DNA from: Nemophila menziesii | Taxonomy: Eukaryota > Streptophyta > Magnoliopsida > Boraginales > Hydrophyllaceae | Assembly: GCA_029959085.1 (NCBI GenBank) | Contig: JARWIR010000001.1 | Coordinates: forward strand, 15,243,730-15,307,729 | DNA length: 64,000 bases | Direction of reading: 5' to 3' | Notes under the pieces: generated by a model | Told to the model about the DNA's origin: nothing | The model's database searches: none | The model's input: only the letters and a program-made list of their open reading frames with translations | Made by a program: the position numbers and the translations under genes | Part shown: positions 11,060 to 22,339 of the stretch, one piece after another | Position numbering within the stretch: position 1 is the stretch's first letter | Layout: the number at the start of each line of letters is the position of its first letter

Positions 11060-12516
11060 CCTTTGTCGTCCCGACAAAGTAAAACAAAACAAAGGGGTAG
11101 AAGTAAACGTATAAACACATAGAAGCTAGCAAATAAACCCTAAAGCAATTCTCAAAATAAATCTCATATAGCAAACTCTAGAAACTAATATACACATACA
11201 CTAATCATGCAACATCAAACATAAATAATCTCAATCATAAAATTAAAGTCGCAATGCTTGAAGGTTACACTTGTACTCATCTCTGTATGATGGCTATAGG
11301 GTGGTCATTAATCCTAACTCGCTTTGAACGCTCCACCTAGTGTATTCCCTATCCACTGAATTATAAATTCACTATGCACTTAGGAATCACGAGGTCTTTA
11401 CGGTTATAATAATGGCTTAAGGACGGTATGGATGTATATTTGGTAAATTTGAAGTGAGCTTTTGGCTCTCTCCTCACTTACCATCAATAATGTCCTCGAG
11501 CTTGAGTTAACGCTCAAAAAGATGTTCTCACTCACCCATATACGCATTAATTTAGCGTCCCATGTCTACCCACTATAAATAAGATGATTTTCAGAAAATT
11601 CCACTTTGCCGGATGTTTTATTCATTCATATTTTTCTTTTCTTTTCTTTTTTTTTTGTACAGGAGCAAACCGGGTTCCCGGTTTTGAAGAATCCGGGTTC
11701 CCGGTTCCTACTGTATGATTTTTCAAATTTTTTTTTCATTTTTTCTTTCTTTTTTTTTTTTTTTTTTTTTCATTCCCGGCAAAGGGTTACAAGTATATAT
11801 CATCTGCAATTGTGCTACAATACAAAGCACATCGATCCCTACCCATTTAATTCCCCATATGTGGTCCCACCACCCCAAACTCAAGCTCGAGACATGTCTT
11901 AGGATTGTGATTCAAGTGCGGGTCATATGGTCATGCCTAATAATCTAAGGGATAATGGCTTATATCGTGGCTACAAAGAAAAGGCTAAAGGTTCAAAGTG
12001 GGCTAAGACGGATAATAATTAATACAAGGGATAGAAGGCTAAAAAGGCACAATTGGCTAACAAAGAACTGCCCCTATCATTTTCCTAAGTACATAGCTTG
12101 TCTTTAGTTCATATCTAGGTGGGTTCTCTACTAATTAGGATTTCACGTTCTACGCACCAAACATATTCCTTGAGTATAAGCTTACTTCATTTGCATTGTT
12201 AATTAATTTTTCCTATCAATTACCTATGTTCGCATGCAATTGTAAGTGCGTTTTATATCAATCCCTAAAGTCCACTATTTACTATCATAGATTTATCAAA
12301 AGTATGCTTAAAGGGATATTTAAAAATTTCTATAGTCAAACGCAACTCCGAAAATTCTTTTATTGAAAGCAAATAAAGCAAATAACACATAAGAACTGGG
12401 ATGAGGCAACGAACCCCACCCCAAACTCGAAAATGAGTCGTGTCCCCACGACTCGAAAAGACTCAATAAAGCATTTAAACTAATATACACTAAGAGGAAA
12501 GTTTAGAAAACGTATC
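11060..12516 (-). other. Conserved non-coding 3' region of Athila element
   Basis: About 1.46 kb without coding capacity between the second ORF and the PPT. Much of it is recognisably conserved in the second element at 61178-62607, including a stem-loop at 12435-12454 and PPT-like motifs at 12418-12430 and 11872-11884. A pair of ACCGGGTTCCCGGT palindromes sits at about 11668 and 11693, and a long T run at about 11750-11770. Conservation of untranslated sequence between an autonomous and a non-autonomous copy suggests cis-acting functions such as packaging, export or priming. Confidence 0.7.
12435..12454 (-). other. Conserved stem-loop after the second ORF
   Basis: On the minus strand GAGTCGTGGGGACACGACTC forms an 8-bp perfect stem with the tetraloop GGGA, which fits the stable GNRA class. 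It lies about 60 bases after the stop of the second ORF. An identical copy is at 61241-61260 in the other element. Confidence 0.75.
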
Positions 12517-13833
12517 TTAACCAGCGCGAGGCTGGTTATCGGTGTTGCGTTCTGGACCTTTATCTCGCGTAACAGCATCATAAATCGCGGTTTGAAGTGT
12601 ATTTACGCCTAGGATTAAATTTCGAAGCAGGTCCAATTCTTTTGTAACGTTTCCCAAGGTAGCAATCATCCTCTCCTGATTCTCTTCCAACACCTGAATC
12701 TTCGCTTCCAACTCAGGTACAGTTTTCGCTTTCTTTGATTGAGGAGTTCTTGGACTTCTTGTAGCTCGTGTTGCTTCTTCATGGATGTTCTTGATTGTGC
12801 TCAAAGCTATACTCATACCAACTGAAACAGTATCAATATCTGCGTCCTTACGCGGAATCTTTGCGTCTAAACACAACTGAGTAATAGTACAAGGAAACTT
12901 CAGATTTTGTTGTTTCATTGGTGATTTCGCGAACTCCATGATTGTATCATAAATGATCTTGGCAACATCAAATGGTTTCTCCTCCAAAATACACTTAATA
13001 ACAAATATGTGCTCTTTCTTCAACTCGGAAGTGTGTTTAATACCAAAGAAAGTGGGTATTATGAAACGAGACCAAACTTTAGCACGAGGTGTCAAACTAC
13101 TGCTGTAAAACTGTCCAGGATACCTTTCACCTTCAGGAATTGGGCTAGTCCCATTAACAAGCACGGTCCCCCAAAGGGATTCAAAATCAAAAGAAGGGTC
13201 ATTAAGAGTTTCTTGGAAGGGGCATGTTCCAGAAAAGTTGGGTAGTTTCAAGGATTTCCGAATACGTTCAATAGAGAAAGGAACTACCTTTTTGCGGATA
13301 TCAATGGCATCATGGGAGGTAGCTAAACCTTCGTAAAATTCTCGCACAAAAGTAGGAATAAACTCAAGCTTCCTTTCTTGTAACTCTTTCCAACCAAACT
13401 TAGCACATGTCACAGCATATTCCTTGTAATCACTACTCATAATACCCTTAGGAAAATTCGTCTCCTCACCAAATTTCAAAAATTCAATTCTTTCACGAAC
13501 CTGAGTATTCCAACAAGTGTAAACCCTCTTAGGCTTGTGGGCCCACATCTTCATACGCGGAGGTTTTTGAACAGGTGCTTCCGGAGTCTCTTGTTCATTT
13601 TCCTTCTCAATGTTCTTCGCAATTTCCTCTTCTGGTTCCTTCTCACTTTCAATCTCATCAATCAATCTTCTCTTTAGACCTGTGATTTCTTTTCTGTTAG
13701 AACCAAGCTTAACTTCGTCAATATTTCGTTTAGGACGCGAATCAGGAATCTCAATAGCTTGATCTTGTGAACCACCAATGGTGGTCTTTCTTCTAGGAGC
13801 AGTTCTTCGGAAATCACCGGTTCTGTTAGTCAT
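12517..13833 (-). CDS. Env-position ORF with putative plant transposon-protein domain
   Basis: A 438-codon open frame downstream of integrase, the place where Athila elements carry their env-like ORF. The N-terminal 85 residues are basic and acidic low-complexity sequence. The middle (about residues 105-330, from RVYTCWNTQVRERIEFLKFG to KDADIDTVSVGMSIAL) resembles the 'putative plant transposon protein' family found in extra ORFs of Athila and Tat elements. The C-terminus (VPELEAKIQVLEENQER onward) has heptad spacing suggesting a coiled coil. No signal peptide or membrane segment is visible, so an envelope role is not supported by this sequence. Function is unknown; capsid-associated or nuclear roles are possible. 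A PPT-like TTGAGTTTGGGGT lies just upstream of the ATG. Confidence 0.8.
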   Translation of the reverse strand: MTNRTGDFRRTAPRRKTTIGGSQDQAIEIPDSRPKRNIDEVKLGSNRKEITGLKRRLIDEIESEKEPEEEIAKNIEKENEQETPEAPVQKPPRMKMWAHKPKRVYTCWNTQVRERIEFLKFGEETNFPKGIMSSDYKEYAVTCAKFGWKELQERKLEFIPTFVREFYEGLATSHDAIDIRKKVVPFSIERIRKSLKLPNFSGTCPFQETLNDPSFDFESLWGTVLVNGTSPIPEGERYPGQFYSSSLTPRAKVWSRFIIPTFFGIKHTSELKKEHIFVIKCILEEKPFDVAKIIYDTIMEFAKSPMKQQNLKFPCTITQLCLDAKIPRKDADIDTVSVGMSIALSTIKNIHEEATRATRSPRTPQSKKAKTVPELEAKIQVLEENQERMIATLGNVTKELDLLRNLILGVNTLQTAIYDAVTRDKGPERNTDNQPRAG

Positions 13834-14297
13834 CTCTTTTCACCCCAAACTCAAAACTTCAAATAATGAAAAACTTAGGGAAAAGTTTAGAATTTTGATG
13901 TTTTGAGGTTTAAGAATTTAAGAACTAGGTGAAATATGAGATGGGTCTTGGTTAATTTGTATGGGAGAAGAAAGAATTGGGTTTAATTTAAGGAATTGGG
14001 TGAAGAAGAATCTTGGGAAAAACTAAGGATTTGATGATATTTTGGAGAGGAGGTGAGTTGATCTTATGTTTTTGTGGTGAAAGAGGTTAGGATTTGATGA
14101 TATATAGTGTTTTGGTAGATGAATTTCGGAGGTGGGGAGGCTATTGGTGCGTTTTTAGGTAAAGACTTGGAAAAGAGGCTAAAAACTAGGTTAAAACACC
14201 TCAAAACCGCCTCTCACAGCTTTCAAACCGGGTTCCCGGTTTTGGCAAACCGGGTTCCCGGTTCCGCGTCGCTGTGACGGCGCGGAAAAATAATTGT

Positions 14298-14330
<33 letters not shown>

Positions 14331-15003
14331 CAAAACGCACCAAAACGCAGGACCCCAAGACGCGGGGTCAGGGATTTTCTTCGCCGAAACCGGGTACCCG
14401 GTTCTGTGGAATGCGGGTTCCCGGAAATTCTCGATGGCGCGAGTCAAAACGCGCCAAAACGCAGCACCTCAAAACGCTGGACCAGAACTTTTGGATGTTT
14501 ACAGCTCCGAAACCGGGTACCCGGTTCTGCCAAATGCGGGTACCCGGATTTGTGTCGATGGCGCGAACTAAAACGCACGAAAACGCAATCCACCAAAACG
14601 CTGGGTCAGGGATTTTCAGAAATCACAGCACCAAAACCGGGTACCCGGTTTTGCCAAATGCGGGTTCCCGGTTCTGTCGCTGTGATATTACCCAAAAACG
14701 CCAAGTGTTGCGTTAAAAATGGTTGGTACCAGCTCCAAAACCGGGTTCCCGGTTTTGCGAAACCGGGTTCCCGGTTTCTCCTGGACCTCCAACCAATTTT
14801 TCTTCCGTTTTCGCCAAATCGACCCCAAACTCAAGTCCTTTTTACCCCTGAAAAAAACAACTACCCTTCCTCATTTCTTAATAAAAGCAATAAAATTACG
14901 AAAATCAAACTAATCTAAATTGCAAAAATGTAAAAACTCAGCTAATATACAAGTAATTGGCTTTTGTTTAACGTCGTTAAGCTCGACGGGTTACCTCACG
15001 CTT
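13834..15003 (-). repeat. Inter-ORF region with paired palindromes
   Basis: Between pol and the env-position ORF. Ten copies of a palindromic core ACCGGGTTCCCGGT or ACCGGGTACCCGGT (some lacking outer bases) begin near 14226, 14248, 14388, 14411, 14511, 14536, 14636, 14660, 14739 and 14760. They fall into five pairs spaced 22-25 bp; the three central pairs recur at about 124 bp. Between them recur AAAACGC blocks and GGCGCG. A run of about 30 T is at 14302-14331. No open frame longer than the repeats themselves is convincing. Confidence 0.85.
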
Positions 15004-18000
15004 CTAAGGACTCTCGAGGAGATACATGACCTCCCCGGGATGTGGATCTTCCGAGCGATTGGTATCTTCACCTCCATGGTATATCTTTAATCTGTGACCG
15101 TTAACCATAAAGGTACGGTTCTCTAGCGGATGTTCTATTTCTATCGCCCCATGAGGTGTAACTTTGGTCACTATGTATGGACCTGACCACTTAGATCTTA
15201 ACTTACCCGGAAAATTGCTGAACTTTGAATTATACTTTAATACTTTTTGCCCTACTTCAAAGTTCTTTGGACGAATCCGATTGTCATGCCATTTCTTTGT
15301 GTTTTCTTTGTAAAGTTTAGCATTTTCATAAGCATGCAATCGGAATTCGTCAAGTTCATTAAGCTTCATCATACGATTCTTTCCGGCTAAGATAGGATCT
15401 AAGTTCAACTGCGCAATCGCCCAATAGGCACCCATTTCAAGCTCTAAAGGTAAGTGACAAGCCTTACCATACACCATACGATAGGGAGATGCACCAACTG
15501 GAGTCTTAAACGCAGTACGATAGGCCCACAGCGCATCATCTAACTTCATTGACCAATCTTTTCTTGTAGGACCAACGGTTTTCTCTAGGATTGACTTGAC
15601 TTCGCGGTTCGATACTTCAGCTTGACCATTGGATTGTGGATGATATGCAGTAGATACACGGTGTCTAACTCCATATTTTTCTAGAACAGTCTTCAGATAT
15701 TTATTAACGAAATGAGATCCTCCATCGCTAATAATCACTCTAGGTGTGCCATGTCTAGTGAAAATATGTGATTTCAAGAACTTGATCAACACTCGTGAAT
15801 CATTAGTAGGTAAAGCCACCGCTTCTACCCACTTAGATACATAATCAACAGCTAATAAGATATAGAGGTTACCATTTGAAGGAACGAAAGGACCCATAAA
15901 GTCTATGCCCCACACATCGAATATCTCAACCTCTAACACATTATTACGCGGCATCTCATCCCTCTTAGATATGTTTCCGGTAAACTGGCATCTCGTACAT
16001 TTCTTAACATATTCATGACAATCTTTTATAAGAGAAGGCCAGTAAAAACCTGATTGAAATACCTTTGTAGCAGTTCTGTCTCCTTTGAAATGTCCTCCAT
16101 ATAATGAATCGTGGCATCCAGCTATAATGGCTTGAGTCTCTTCCCTTGCTACACATCTTCGTATCATTTGGTCAGCACAAACTTTATAGAGGAACGGATC
16201 CTCCCAAAAGAACTGTCTAGCACGATGAGCTAACCTCTTTCTTTCTTGATAAGTAGAACCTTCAGGAAAAACACCACTCACTACTAAATTCGCAATATCT
16301 GCATACCACGGAGCCTCATAATCTCGAACAACGAATAGACTCTCATCAGGAAACTCTTCTCTAACTGCTTCAGTACCACTATTCATCTCTGAACCCTCTA
16401 AACGCGATAGATGATCTGCAACCTGATTCTCACAACCCTTTCTATCTTTGATCTCTAAATCGAACTCTTGAAGCAATAACACCCATCTGATTAACCTTGG
16501 TTTCGCATCTTTCTTCTCCATAAGAAATCTGATCGCGGAATGATCTGTATAAACAATAACTTTCGCTCCAAGAAGATAAGAACGAAATTTATCAAACGAA
16601 TAGACAACTGCTAGCAACTCTTTTTCTGTAACTGTGTAATTAATCTGAGCACCACTAAAAGTTTTACTAGCATAGTAAATCGAATGAAAAACCTTCTCTT
16701 TTCTTTGTCCTAATACAGCTCCCATACACAAATCACTCGCATCACACATAACCTCAAACGGTAAATTCCAATCTGGAGGTAATACTATAGGAGCAGAAAT
16801 AAGCTTTTCTTTGATTTCTTTGAAGGCCGTTAAACAAGCTTCATCAAAAAGGAATTTGCAATCCTTTTCGAGTAAGTTGCATAACGGTTTAGCAATTTTA
16901 GAAAAATCCTTAATAAAACGCCTATAAAAGCCAGCATGGCCAAGAAAACTCCTTACCCCTTTAACAGATACGGGAGGGGGAAGAGTTTTAATTACCTCTA
17001 TCTTTGCTCTATCAACTTCTAAGCCAACACTCGAAACTTTGTGACCCAGAACAATACCTTCGCGAACCATGAAGTGACACTTCTCCCAGTTGAGCACCAA
17101 ATCTGTTTCCTTGCATCTCACTAACACTTTCTCCAAGTTATCCAAACATATATCAAAATCATCACCAAACACGGAGAAATCATCCATGAACACTTCAAGG
17201 AAATTATCTATCATGTCCCAGAAGATGGCCATCATACACCTTTGAAAAGTAGCGGGAGCGTTACACAATCCAAATGGCATTCTGCGATATGCAAAAGTAC
17301 CAAATGGGCATGTAAAGGTAGTCTTATGTTGATCTTCTGGAGCCACGTAAATCTGATTGTACCCGGAGTAACCATCCAAGAAACAATAATATTCTCTTCC
17401 GGCTAATTTGTCTAACATCTGATCAATGAAGGGCAAAGGGAAATGATCTTTTCTGGTGGCCTTGTTCAGCTTTCTGTAATCCATGCAAACTCTCCAACCT
17501 ACTACCGTTCTTGAAGGAATCGCCTCATTTTTATCATTAAGAACTGTTGTAATTCCTCCTTTCTTCGGTACACACTGAACTGGACTCACCCATTCACTAC
17601 TCGAAATGGGATAAATAATCCCCGCATCTAAAAGCTTAATCACCTCCTTCTTCACCACATCCTTCATGGCTGGCATTAATCTTCTCTGACCTTCAACTGA
17701 GCGTGCATTAACATCTTCTAGTATGATTTTGTGTTGACAATAGGATGGACTAATGCCTTTGATATCAGCAATTGTCCAGCCTATTGCTTCTTTGTTGGCT
17801 CTTAACACACGCAACAGTTTATCTTCTTGAGGACCTGTTAAATTAGCTGAAACAATAACAGGTAGAGTTTCATTAGTACCCAAATAAGCATACCTCAAGT
17901 GTGCTGGCAATGGTTTTTCTTCCAACTCCGGAGGAGATTTAATTGAAGGTTTCTTTTTAGGAATAATCTCCCCCGGTTCTCTCACGGGTTCATAGGTAAG

Positions 18001-20637
18001 ACGCCTATATTTCGGATTTTCAGAATTGAGAGCTGCCACTGTTTCTGTAAGCTCCTCCATCATCTCAGGTGAATCTAATGTCAAAGCAGCCTGCAAGATA
18101 TCATCAAAATTTAAACAAATAAATACCTCTTGCGATGCTTGCTCTACTACATCCATTCTGAAGCAATCTTCCTGAGAATCTGGGAATTTCATGGCTCGAA
18201 ATACATTGAATTTCACTTCCTCATCTTGTATCCTCATCGTTAATTCGCCATTCTCTACATCGATCAATGTCCTCCCTGTAGCTAGGAAGGGTCTACCCAA
18301 AATAATGGGGACATTTCTATCTGCATTGTATTCAAGAATTACGAAATCAACAGGAAATATAAGTGTACCTGCCTTAACAAGGACATCCTCAATACGGCCT
18401 TCAGGATGAGCAAGAGATCTGTCCGCCATTTGCAAGACCATAGAGGTAGGTCTTGCGTTTCCAATTTTAAGCTTATCAAAGACTGACTTGGGCATCAAGT
18501 TGATGCTTGCCCCTAAATCGCATAGCGCCTTTCCTTTCCATTCTTCTCCAATCGATATGGGAATCGTGAAACTCCCTGGATCAACTAACTTCGGAGGTAA
18601 TTTGCTCTGGCAAATCGCACTACACTCTTCAGGAAGGCCAATCATCTCATTATCACAGTAGGGCCTTTTATTAGTGAGGGCCCTCTTCAAAAACTTCGTA
18701 TACTTAGGAATATCTCGAATTGCCTCAAGTAACGGAATATTAATACTCAAACCCCTCACTCTATTGAAGAATTTCTGAAAATCACCCATATCACCCTTTT
18801 TCTGAACTCGCGATGGAAACGGTGGTGGGGGGCGATTGCTTACAATTTCATCTCTCTTTTTCGGAATTTCTCTTGGTCTTTCTATCTCTTCAACCTCACT
18901 ATCTTTCTCATTCTCTTTCTCTTTCTCACCCACTTCCTTTTCTTTTCTTGGAACTTCTTTCTCTTTCATAACGGGAAAAGGAGGTGGAGGAAGGTTCTTA
19001 CCACTTCTTAATGTAACAGCCTTGCAATCTTCATGTTGTGTTGGATTTTCCGTATCGCTAGGAAGTTGCCCTTGTGGACGCTGATTCAACTGTTTATTAA
19101 TTTGACTTAGCTGATTCTGGAAAATCTTCATATTCGCTTCAGCTGCGTTCTGACGTTCCAAAGCTTGTGTTTGAAGAGCAATCAAATTTTCAATGGTTTT
19201 CTGGAGGGTAATTACTCCTTCTTGTGGATGGACAGGTAGAGCTTTCTGGTTTAAGTTCTCATCGTAGGTATTCTGAGGAGCTTGTCTTTGCACATAATTG
19301 TTTTGATTCTGTCCTCCTTGATGATTGTTATGTGGTCTTGGATTATAGTTGTTGCCTTGAGGACGCGGCTGATACGCGTAAGTAGGATTGGCTGCCCCAT
19401 TAGGATTTGAGTATTGAAACCCAGGATGGTTTCTGTTAGGCTGATATCCATTACCACTTGAATTGAAATTACCTCTATTGGACATAAAATTCACTGATTC
19501 TTGGTTATTCGGACAACTTTCCTCATCATGATCATCTACCTTACAAATTGAACACATATAAACCTCTTGTGCAGCATGCACAGCTACCTTCTTACCCGAA
19601 AATCCTTCTTTCACAGCTAGAGTAAGCTGCTTCAATTGTTGCTCTATGGTATTCTGGATCTTATTTTCAAACGTTGCAAATTTCTCTTCCATGTCAACAT
19701 TATTTACTCCCTTAACTGGTGTTCTCACTGAGCTCCACCCAACTTCATTCTTAACTGTTCTCTCTAAAATGATCTTGGCATGAGCGGGTTGAACTTGGAG
19801 AAAACCTGCACCACATAGCGTATCCAACTTCTCTCTCGAAATTCCATCAAGGCCTCTATAAAAGATTTTTAACTGTTGTTGTTCTGAAAAGCCATGATTA
19901 GGAACTTTACGCAAACACATCTGAAATCTTGTCCAACTCCTTCCCACAGTTTCCTCATACTCTTGACGGAATTGTGTCAATTCTAGTTCAGCATCTAACC
20001 TCATGTTACTTGGGTAATACCTGTCAAAGAAAGCGATTTCTAATTGGTCCCAATTAGTAATCCTCGTAGGATCTTGCGTGTCGTGCCATTCACTTGCTCC
20101 ATCAATGACAAAGAATTTGAAAGCAGCAAAATACATCTGTTCTCTTGAAACCCCTTGTGTGATATAAGAATCACATATCTGCTTAAATTTTTGTACCGCT
20201 CTAAGAGGATCTTCCGATGGTCTTCCGCGAAAATTTCCAAAGTTTTGGAACTGAGCTAGCATACCCGAATCTGGACGGAATCTCGGAACATTAATATCTG
20301 GAGCACCTACTCCTATAGCTGGAGCGCGGAATGGAACTTCTGGAGGGCCATTAGTGAACCATGGATCATGATTCATCACTATCTGGACTGGAGGATTAGG
20401 ATTTAGTGGTTGAACTTGAGGAATAACGCCTGGAGCTAAAGGTTGGCCATTTGCATCTAACTGGCCTTGTCCATTCTGTTGACCTTGAATAATGATATTC
20501 TCCATTCTGTTACTTAATTCTTCTACTTCTAAAGCTTCTCGTTCTCTTCTTCTTCTGTTCGCAAGTCTGATCAACGATTCTGGATTACTAAGGATCGGCG
20601 GTGCTGGCTCTAGATCCTTGAATAGCCTTCTTCGCAT
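15004..20637 (-). CDS. Athila gag-pol polyprotein, intact (1877 aa)
   Basis: One uninterrupted frame encodes all structural and enzymatic parts of the element. Gag spans about residues 1-400, with a retrotransposon-gag core ([13 protein letters not shown] to [11 protein letters not shown]) and a CCHC zinc knuckle [14 protein letters not shown] (CX2CX4HX4C) near residue 362. Aspartic protease DLGAS is near residue 705. RT has [20 protein letters not shown] and catalytic FMDD near residue 1150. RNase H starts at FEVMCDAS near residue 1297. Integrase has an HHCC finger near 1509-1550 and DDE residues in [17 protein letters not shown] and [10 protein letters not shown]; it ends with a GPY-type module (WSGPYIVTK). 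Gag and pol share one frame, so processing must rely on the protease. The leader before the ATG is also found in the second element. All catalytic motifs are present. Confidence 0.96.
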   Translation of the reverse strand: MRRRLFKDLEPAPPILSNPESLIRLANRRRREREALEVEELSNRMENIIIQGQQNGQGQLDANGQPLAPGVIPQVQPLNPNPPVQIVMNHDPWFTNGPPEVPFRAPAIGVGAPDINVPRFRPDSGMLAQFQNFGNFRGRPSEDPLRAVQKFKQICDSYITQGVSREQMYFAAFKFFVIDGASEWHDTQDPTRITNWDQLEIAFFDRYYPSNMRLDAELELTQFRQEYEETVGRSWTRFQMCLRKVPNHGFSEQQQLKIFYRGLDGISREKLDTLCGAGFLQVQPAHAKIILERTVKNEVGWSSVRTPVKGVNNVDMEEKFATFENKIQNTIEQQLKQLTLAVKEGFSGKKVAVHAAQEVYMCSICKVDDHDEESCPNNQESVNFMSNRGNFNSSGNGYQPNRNHPGFQYSNPNGAANPTYAYQPRPQGNNYNPRPHNNHQGGQNQNNYVQRQAPQNTYDENLNQKALPVHPQEGVITLQKTIENLIALQTQALERQNAAEANMKIFQNQLSQINKQLNQRPQGQLPSDTENPTQHEDCKAVTLRSGKNLPPPPFPVMKEKEVPRKEKEVGEKEKENEKDSEVEEIERPREIPKKRDEIVSNRPPPPFPSRVQKKGDMGDFQKFFNRVRGLSINIPLLEAIRDIPKYTKFLKRALTNKRPYCDNEMIGLPEECSAICQSKLPPKLVDPGSFTIPISIGEEWKGKALCDLGASINLMPKSVFDKLKIGNARPTSMVLQMADRSLAHPEGRIEDVLVKAGTLIFPVDFVILEYNADRNVPIILGRPFLATGRTLIDVENGELTMRIQDEEVKFNVFRAMKFPDSQEDCFRMDVVEQASQEVFICLNFDDILQAALTLDSPEMMEELTETVAALNSENPKYRRLTYEPVREPGEIIPKKKPSIKSPPELEEKPLPAHLRYAYLGTNETLPVIVSANLTGPQEDKLLRVLRANKEAIGWTIADIKGISPSYCQHKIILEDVNARSVEGQRRLMPAMKDVVKKEVIKLLDAGIIYPISSSEWVSPVQCVPKKGGITTVLNDKNEAIPSRTVVGWRVCMDYRKLNKATRKDHFPLPFIDQMLDKLAGREYYCFLDGYSGYNQIYVAPEDQHKTTFTCPFGTFAYRRMPFGLCNAPATFQRCMMAIFWDMIDNFLEVFMDDFSVFGDDFDICLDNLEKVLVRCKETDLVLNWEKCHFMVREGIVLGHKVSSVGLEVDRAKIEVIKTLPPPVSVKGVRSFLGHAGFYRRFIKDFSKIAKPLCNLLEKDCKFLFDEACLTAFKEIKEKLISAPIVLPPDWNLPFEVMCDASDLCMGAVLGQRKEKVFHSIYYASKTFSGAQINYTVTEKELLAVVYSFDKFRSYLLGAKVIVYTDHSAIRFLMEKKDAKPRLIRWVLLLQEFDLEIKDRKGCENQVADHLSRLEGSEMNSGTEAVREEFPDESLFVVRDYEAPWYADIANLVVSGVFPEGSTYQERKRLAHRARQFFWEDPFLYKVCADQMIRRCVAREETQAIIAGCHDSLYGGHFKGDRTATKVFQSGFYWPSLIKDCHEYVKKCTRCQFTGNISKRDEMPRNNVLEVEIFDVWGIDFMGPFVPSNGNLYILLAVDYVSKWVEAVALPTNDSRVLIKFLKSHIFTRHGTPRVIISDGGSHFVNKYLKTVLEKYGVRHRVSTAYHPQSNGQAEVSNREVKSILEKTVGPTRKDWSMKLDDALWAYRTAFKTPVGASPYRMVYGKACHLPLELEMGAYWAIAQLNLDPILAGKNRMMKLNELDEFRLHAYENAKLYKENTKKWHDNRIRPKNFEVGQKVLKYNSKFSNFPGKLRSKWSGPYIVTKVTPHGAIEIEHPLENRTFMVNGHRLKIYHGGEDTNRSEDPHPGEVMYLLESP

Positions 20638-20747
20638 ACACCAAACCTAAAAACCTGAAAAAGCTAACAAACAAAAAGCGTAAAACTGATAAAATAAAAT
20701 AAATGCACTTATCACTAAAGGATAAACACCGTGGTCACACGCTACCG

Positions 20748-20765
20748 TCCCCGGCAGCGGCGCCA
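20748..20765 (-). other. Primer binding site (tRNA-Asp type)
   Basis: On the minus strand TGGCGCCGCTGCCGGGGA lies six bases from the LTR end and fits the 3' end of plant tRNA-Asp with one mismatch. The same PBS occurs in the second element at 58160-58177. Athila elements are known for using this tRNA. Confidence 0.85.
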
Positions 20766-20771
20766 AAAACT

Positions 20772-22334
20772 TGGTGGTCCTTTGTGTGTTCTTAATAAAT
20801 GCAAATAATAATCGAACCACAACCGCAAGTGTACGGTTGTCCCAAGTAGTAATTCTGATAATCAGATTCGTTCCAAGGACGGATGGTTGATCACAATGTT
20901 TATGCAAATAGCGATTGATGCACTTATGAAAATGAAAGAGGATAAATTGTTTGTTTGGTTTTGTTTATTAAAGCTAATGAATGAAAGACAAATATTAAAA
21001 ATGCAAGTAAAAGATAAGACGCAAGTAAAATAAGTGAAAACGCAATATGAGATGTAGTACTTGAGAACGCAAGGATCCTCCTAATCTTACTTTCTAACTT
21101 ATGTTGTTTAAGGATTAAATCAGTCAATTACAATGGTCGGGATTCTAATATCCTTATACCCCCGTCAGGGTGGACTATAAGGCGATCCTAAAGTGTCACT
21201 AGTCCCGTCAGGGTAAATATGATCCACCGTTGGATGATTAAGATTTATTACCACATTGGCCCTAGGATTAACTAAGTTCGTCAGAATCAATAGTTTTTAT
21301 CCTAGACTGAACAATTATTTCTGTACCTAAACCCCCCGTCAGGATGATCCATACGCCACATATATGGAATAGCTTAGATACTAATACCTAATTTTAGTTC
21401 GCGACTCTAAAATCAGTAAACATTCACAAATTGTCGAAAAGAGTAAAAGCCCTAATTTAATTTAATTCAATAAAAACCCAAATTCAACATTCGTTATAAT
21501 AATAAAATCAAGATTCACCCATTGTTTTGTTCTCAAGCACTAATGAAAGCTTAGCTCATATTAAAATTAAAAACTAAATAAAAAGAAATGGAATTCATAT
21601 TCGTTACAAAAGTAAAATATAAGAAAAACCTAATTTTCGGAATCAGAATGACTACGAACGGAGCTATAGACCCACTCCAGCTCTTGTAGCTTCTCCTTTC
21701 TTCCTGCTGTAGCTTCTCTGGTGTTTTTAATCTTGTAGAAAGTGAATTGTCTCAAAAAATAGAAGTCCAGACCTCCTTTTATAAGTAAAAATTCGGACTA
21801 GGGCTTGGACCAGAAAATAAAAGCCTAATTAAATGTCCAACCCACTTTCTAAGCCCAAAATCCCGTAACTGATGATATGCCTTCACTAAAACAGCTTTTC
21901 CCGATGCGTTACAACTTCGATTGACCTCATTCCAGTTGCTAAAGTTCCGTAACTCGATAAGGGATGATTTCTCTTCAAAGGTCAGCGGCTAAATCATCGC
22001 TTAAGCACCTCGAAATCAGCAATCTATGGCCTGGAAAGTGGATTTTCAGCTCTAAAAATAATATCTTCGGGATTTGTCTTCAAGTCTTGACTCTAATTCA
22101 CGATCTTTGACTTTCTCCTCGGATTCCTCTCCTAGCTAACATCTAAAACCTGTAAACTTTACACTAAAAATACCAATATTACGCGCAAAAGTTTAATAAA
22201 TTAAAAATGCTAGAAATAAAAAGGTAATTCCGGATTATTGCAAATTTAGTCAAAAAGTCTATCATATTAATCAAATAAACACCAAAAATGATGTCTCCCA
22301 AGGGTCGAAAATAAGAACAATTAGGGAGACATCA
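20772..22334 (-). repeat. 5' LTR of the complete Athila element
   Basis: On the minus strand it runs TGATGTCTCC...GGACCACCA. It carries the promoter (TATA at 21775-21783) and is followed by the PBS. The terminal inverted repeat is intact here (arms 22289-22299 and 22324-22334). Confidence 0.95.
21775..21783 (-). promoter_or_regulatory. LTR TATA box driving the Athila element
   Basis: TATAAAAGG on the minus strand in the 5' LTR, about 1 kb upstream of the PBS, with no other equally good TATA element nearby. Confidence 0.6.
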
Positions 22335-22339
22335 GTTAC
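22335..22339. repeat. Target-site duplication GTTAC (right)
   Basis: Second copy of the duplication paired with 9476-9480. Confidence 0.95.

Larger units (their letters stand above)
9481..22334 (-). mobile_element. Complete Athila-lineage Ty3/gypsy LTR retrotransposon
   Basis: A 12,854-bp element in minus orientation: 5' LTR (20772-22334), PBS (20748-20765), gag-pol (20637-15004), inter-ORF palindrome region, second ORF (13833-12517), a 1.47-kb non-coding 3' region, PPT (11044-11059) and 3' LTR (9481-11043). The LTRs are both 1563 bp and differ, by eye, at four substitutions and two single-base indels, about 99.7% identity. At an assumed 1.3e-8 substitutions per site per year that is roughly 0.1 million years. 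Athila assignment rests on the aspartate-tRNA-type PBS, the protease and RT motifs, the large LTRs and the extra ORF downstream of integrase. It looks structurally autonomous. Confidence 0.95.

Noticed and set aside
14302..14331. Poly-T run as a retroposon tail
   Set aside because: No flanking target duplication, and it lies inside the repeat region of the Athila element. It is probably slippage-expanded.
14274..14918. Plus-strand frames of 64-214 codons across the palindrome region
   Set aside because: They are antisense to the element and made of repeat translation (repeated GTRFC- and GYPV-type peptides) plus a poly-T run. No evidence of coding.
20647..20907. Minus-strand frames in the LTR/PBS region (also 9368-9616)
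   Set aside because: They are translations of LTR U5 sequence; the short leftward one merely joins LTR sequence to the end of LINE ORF1.
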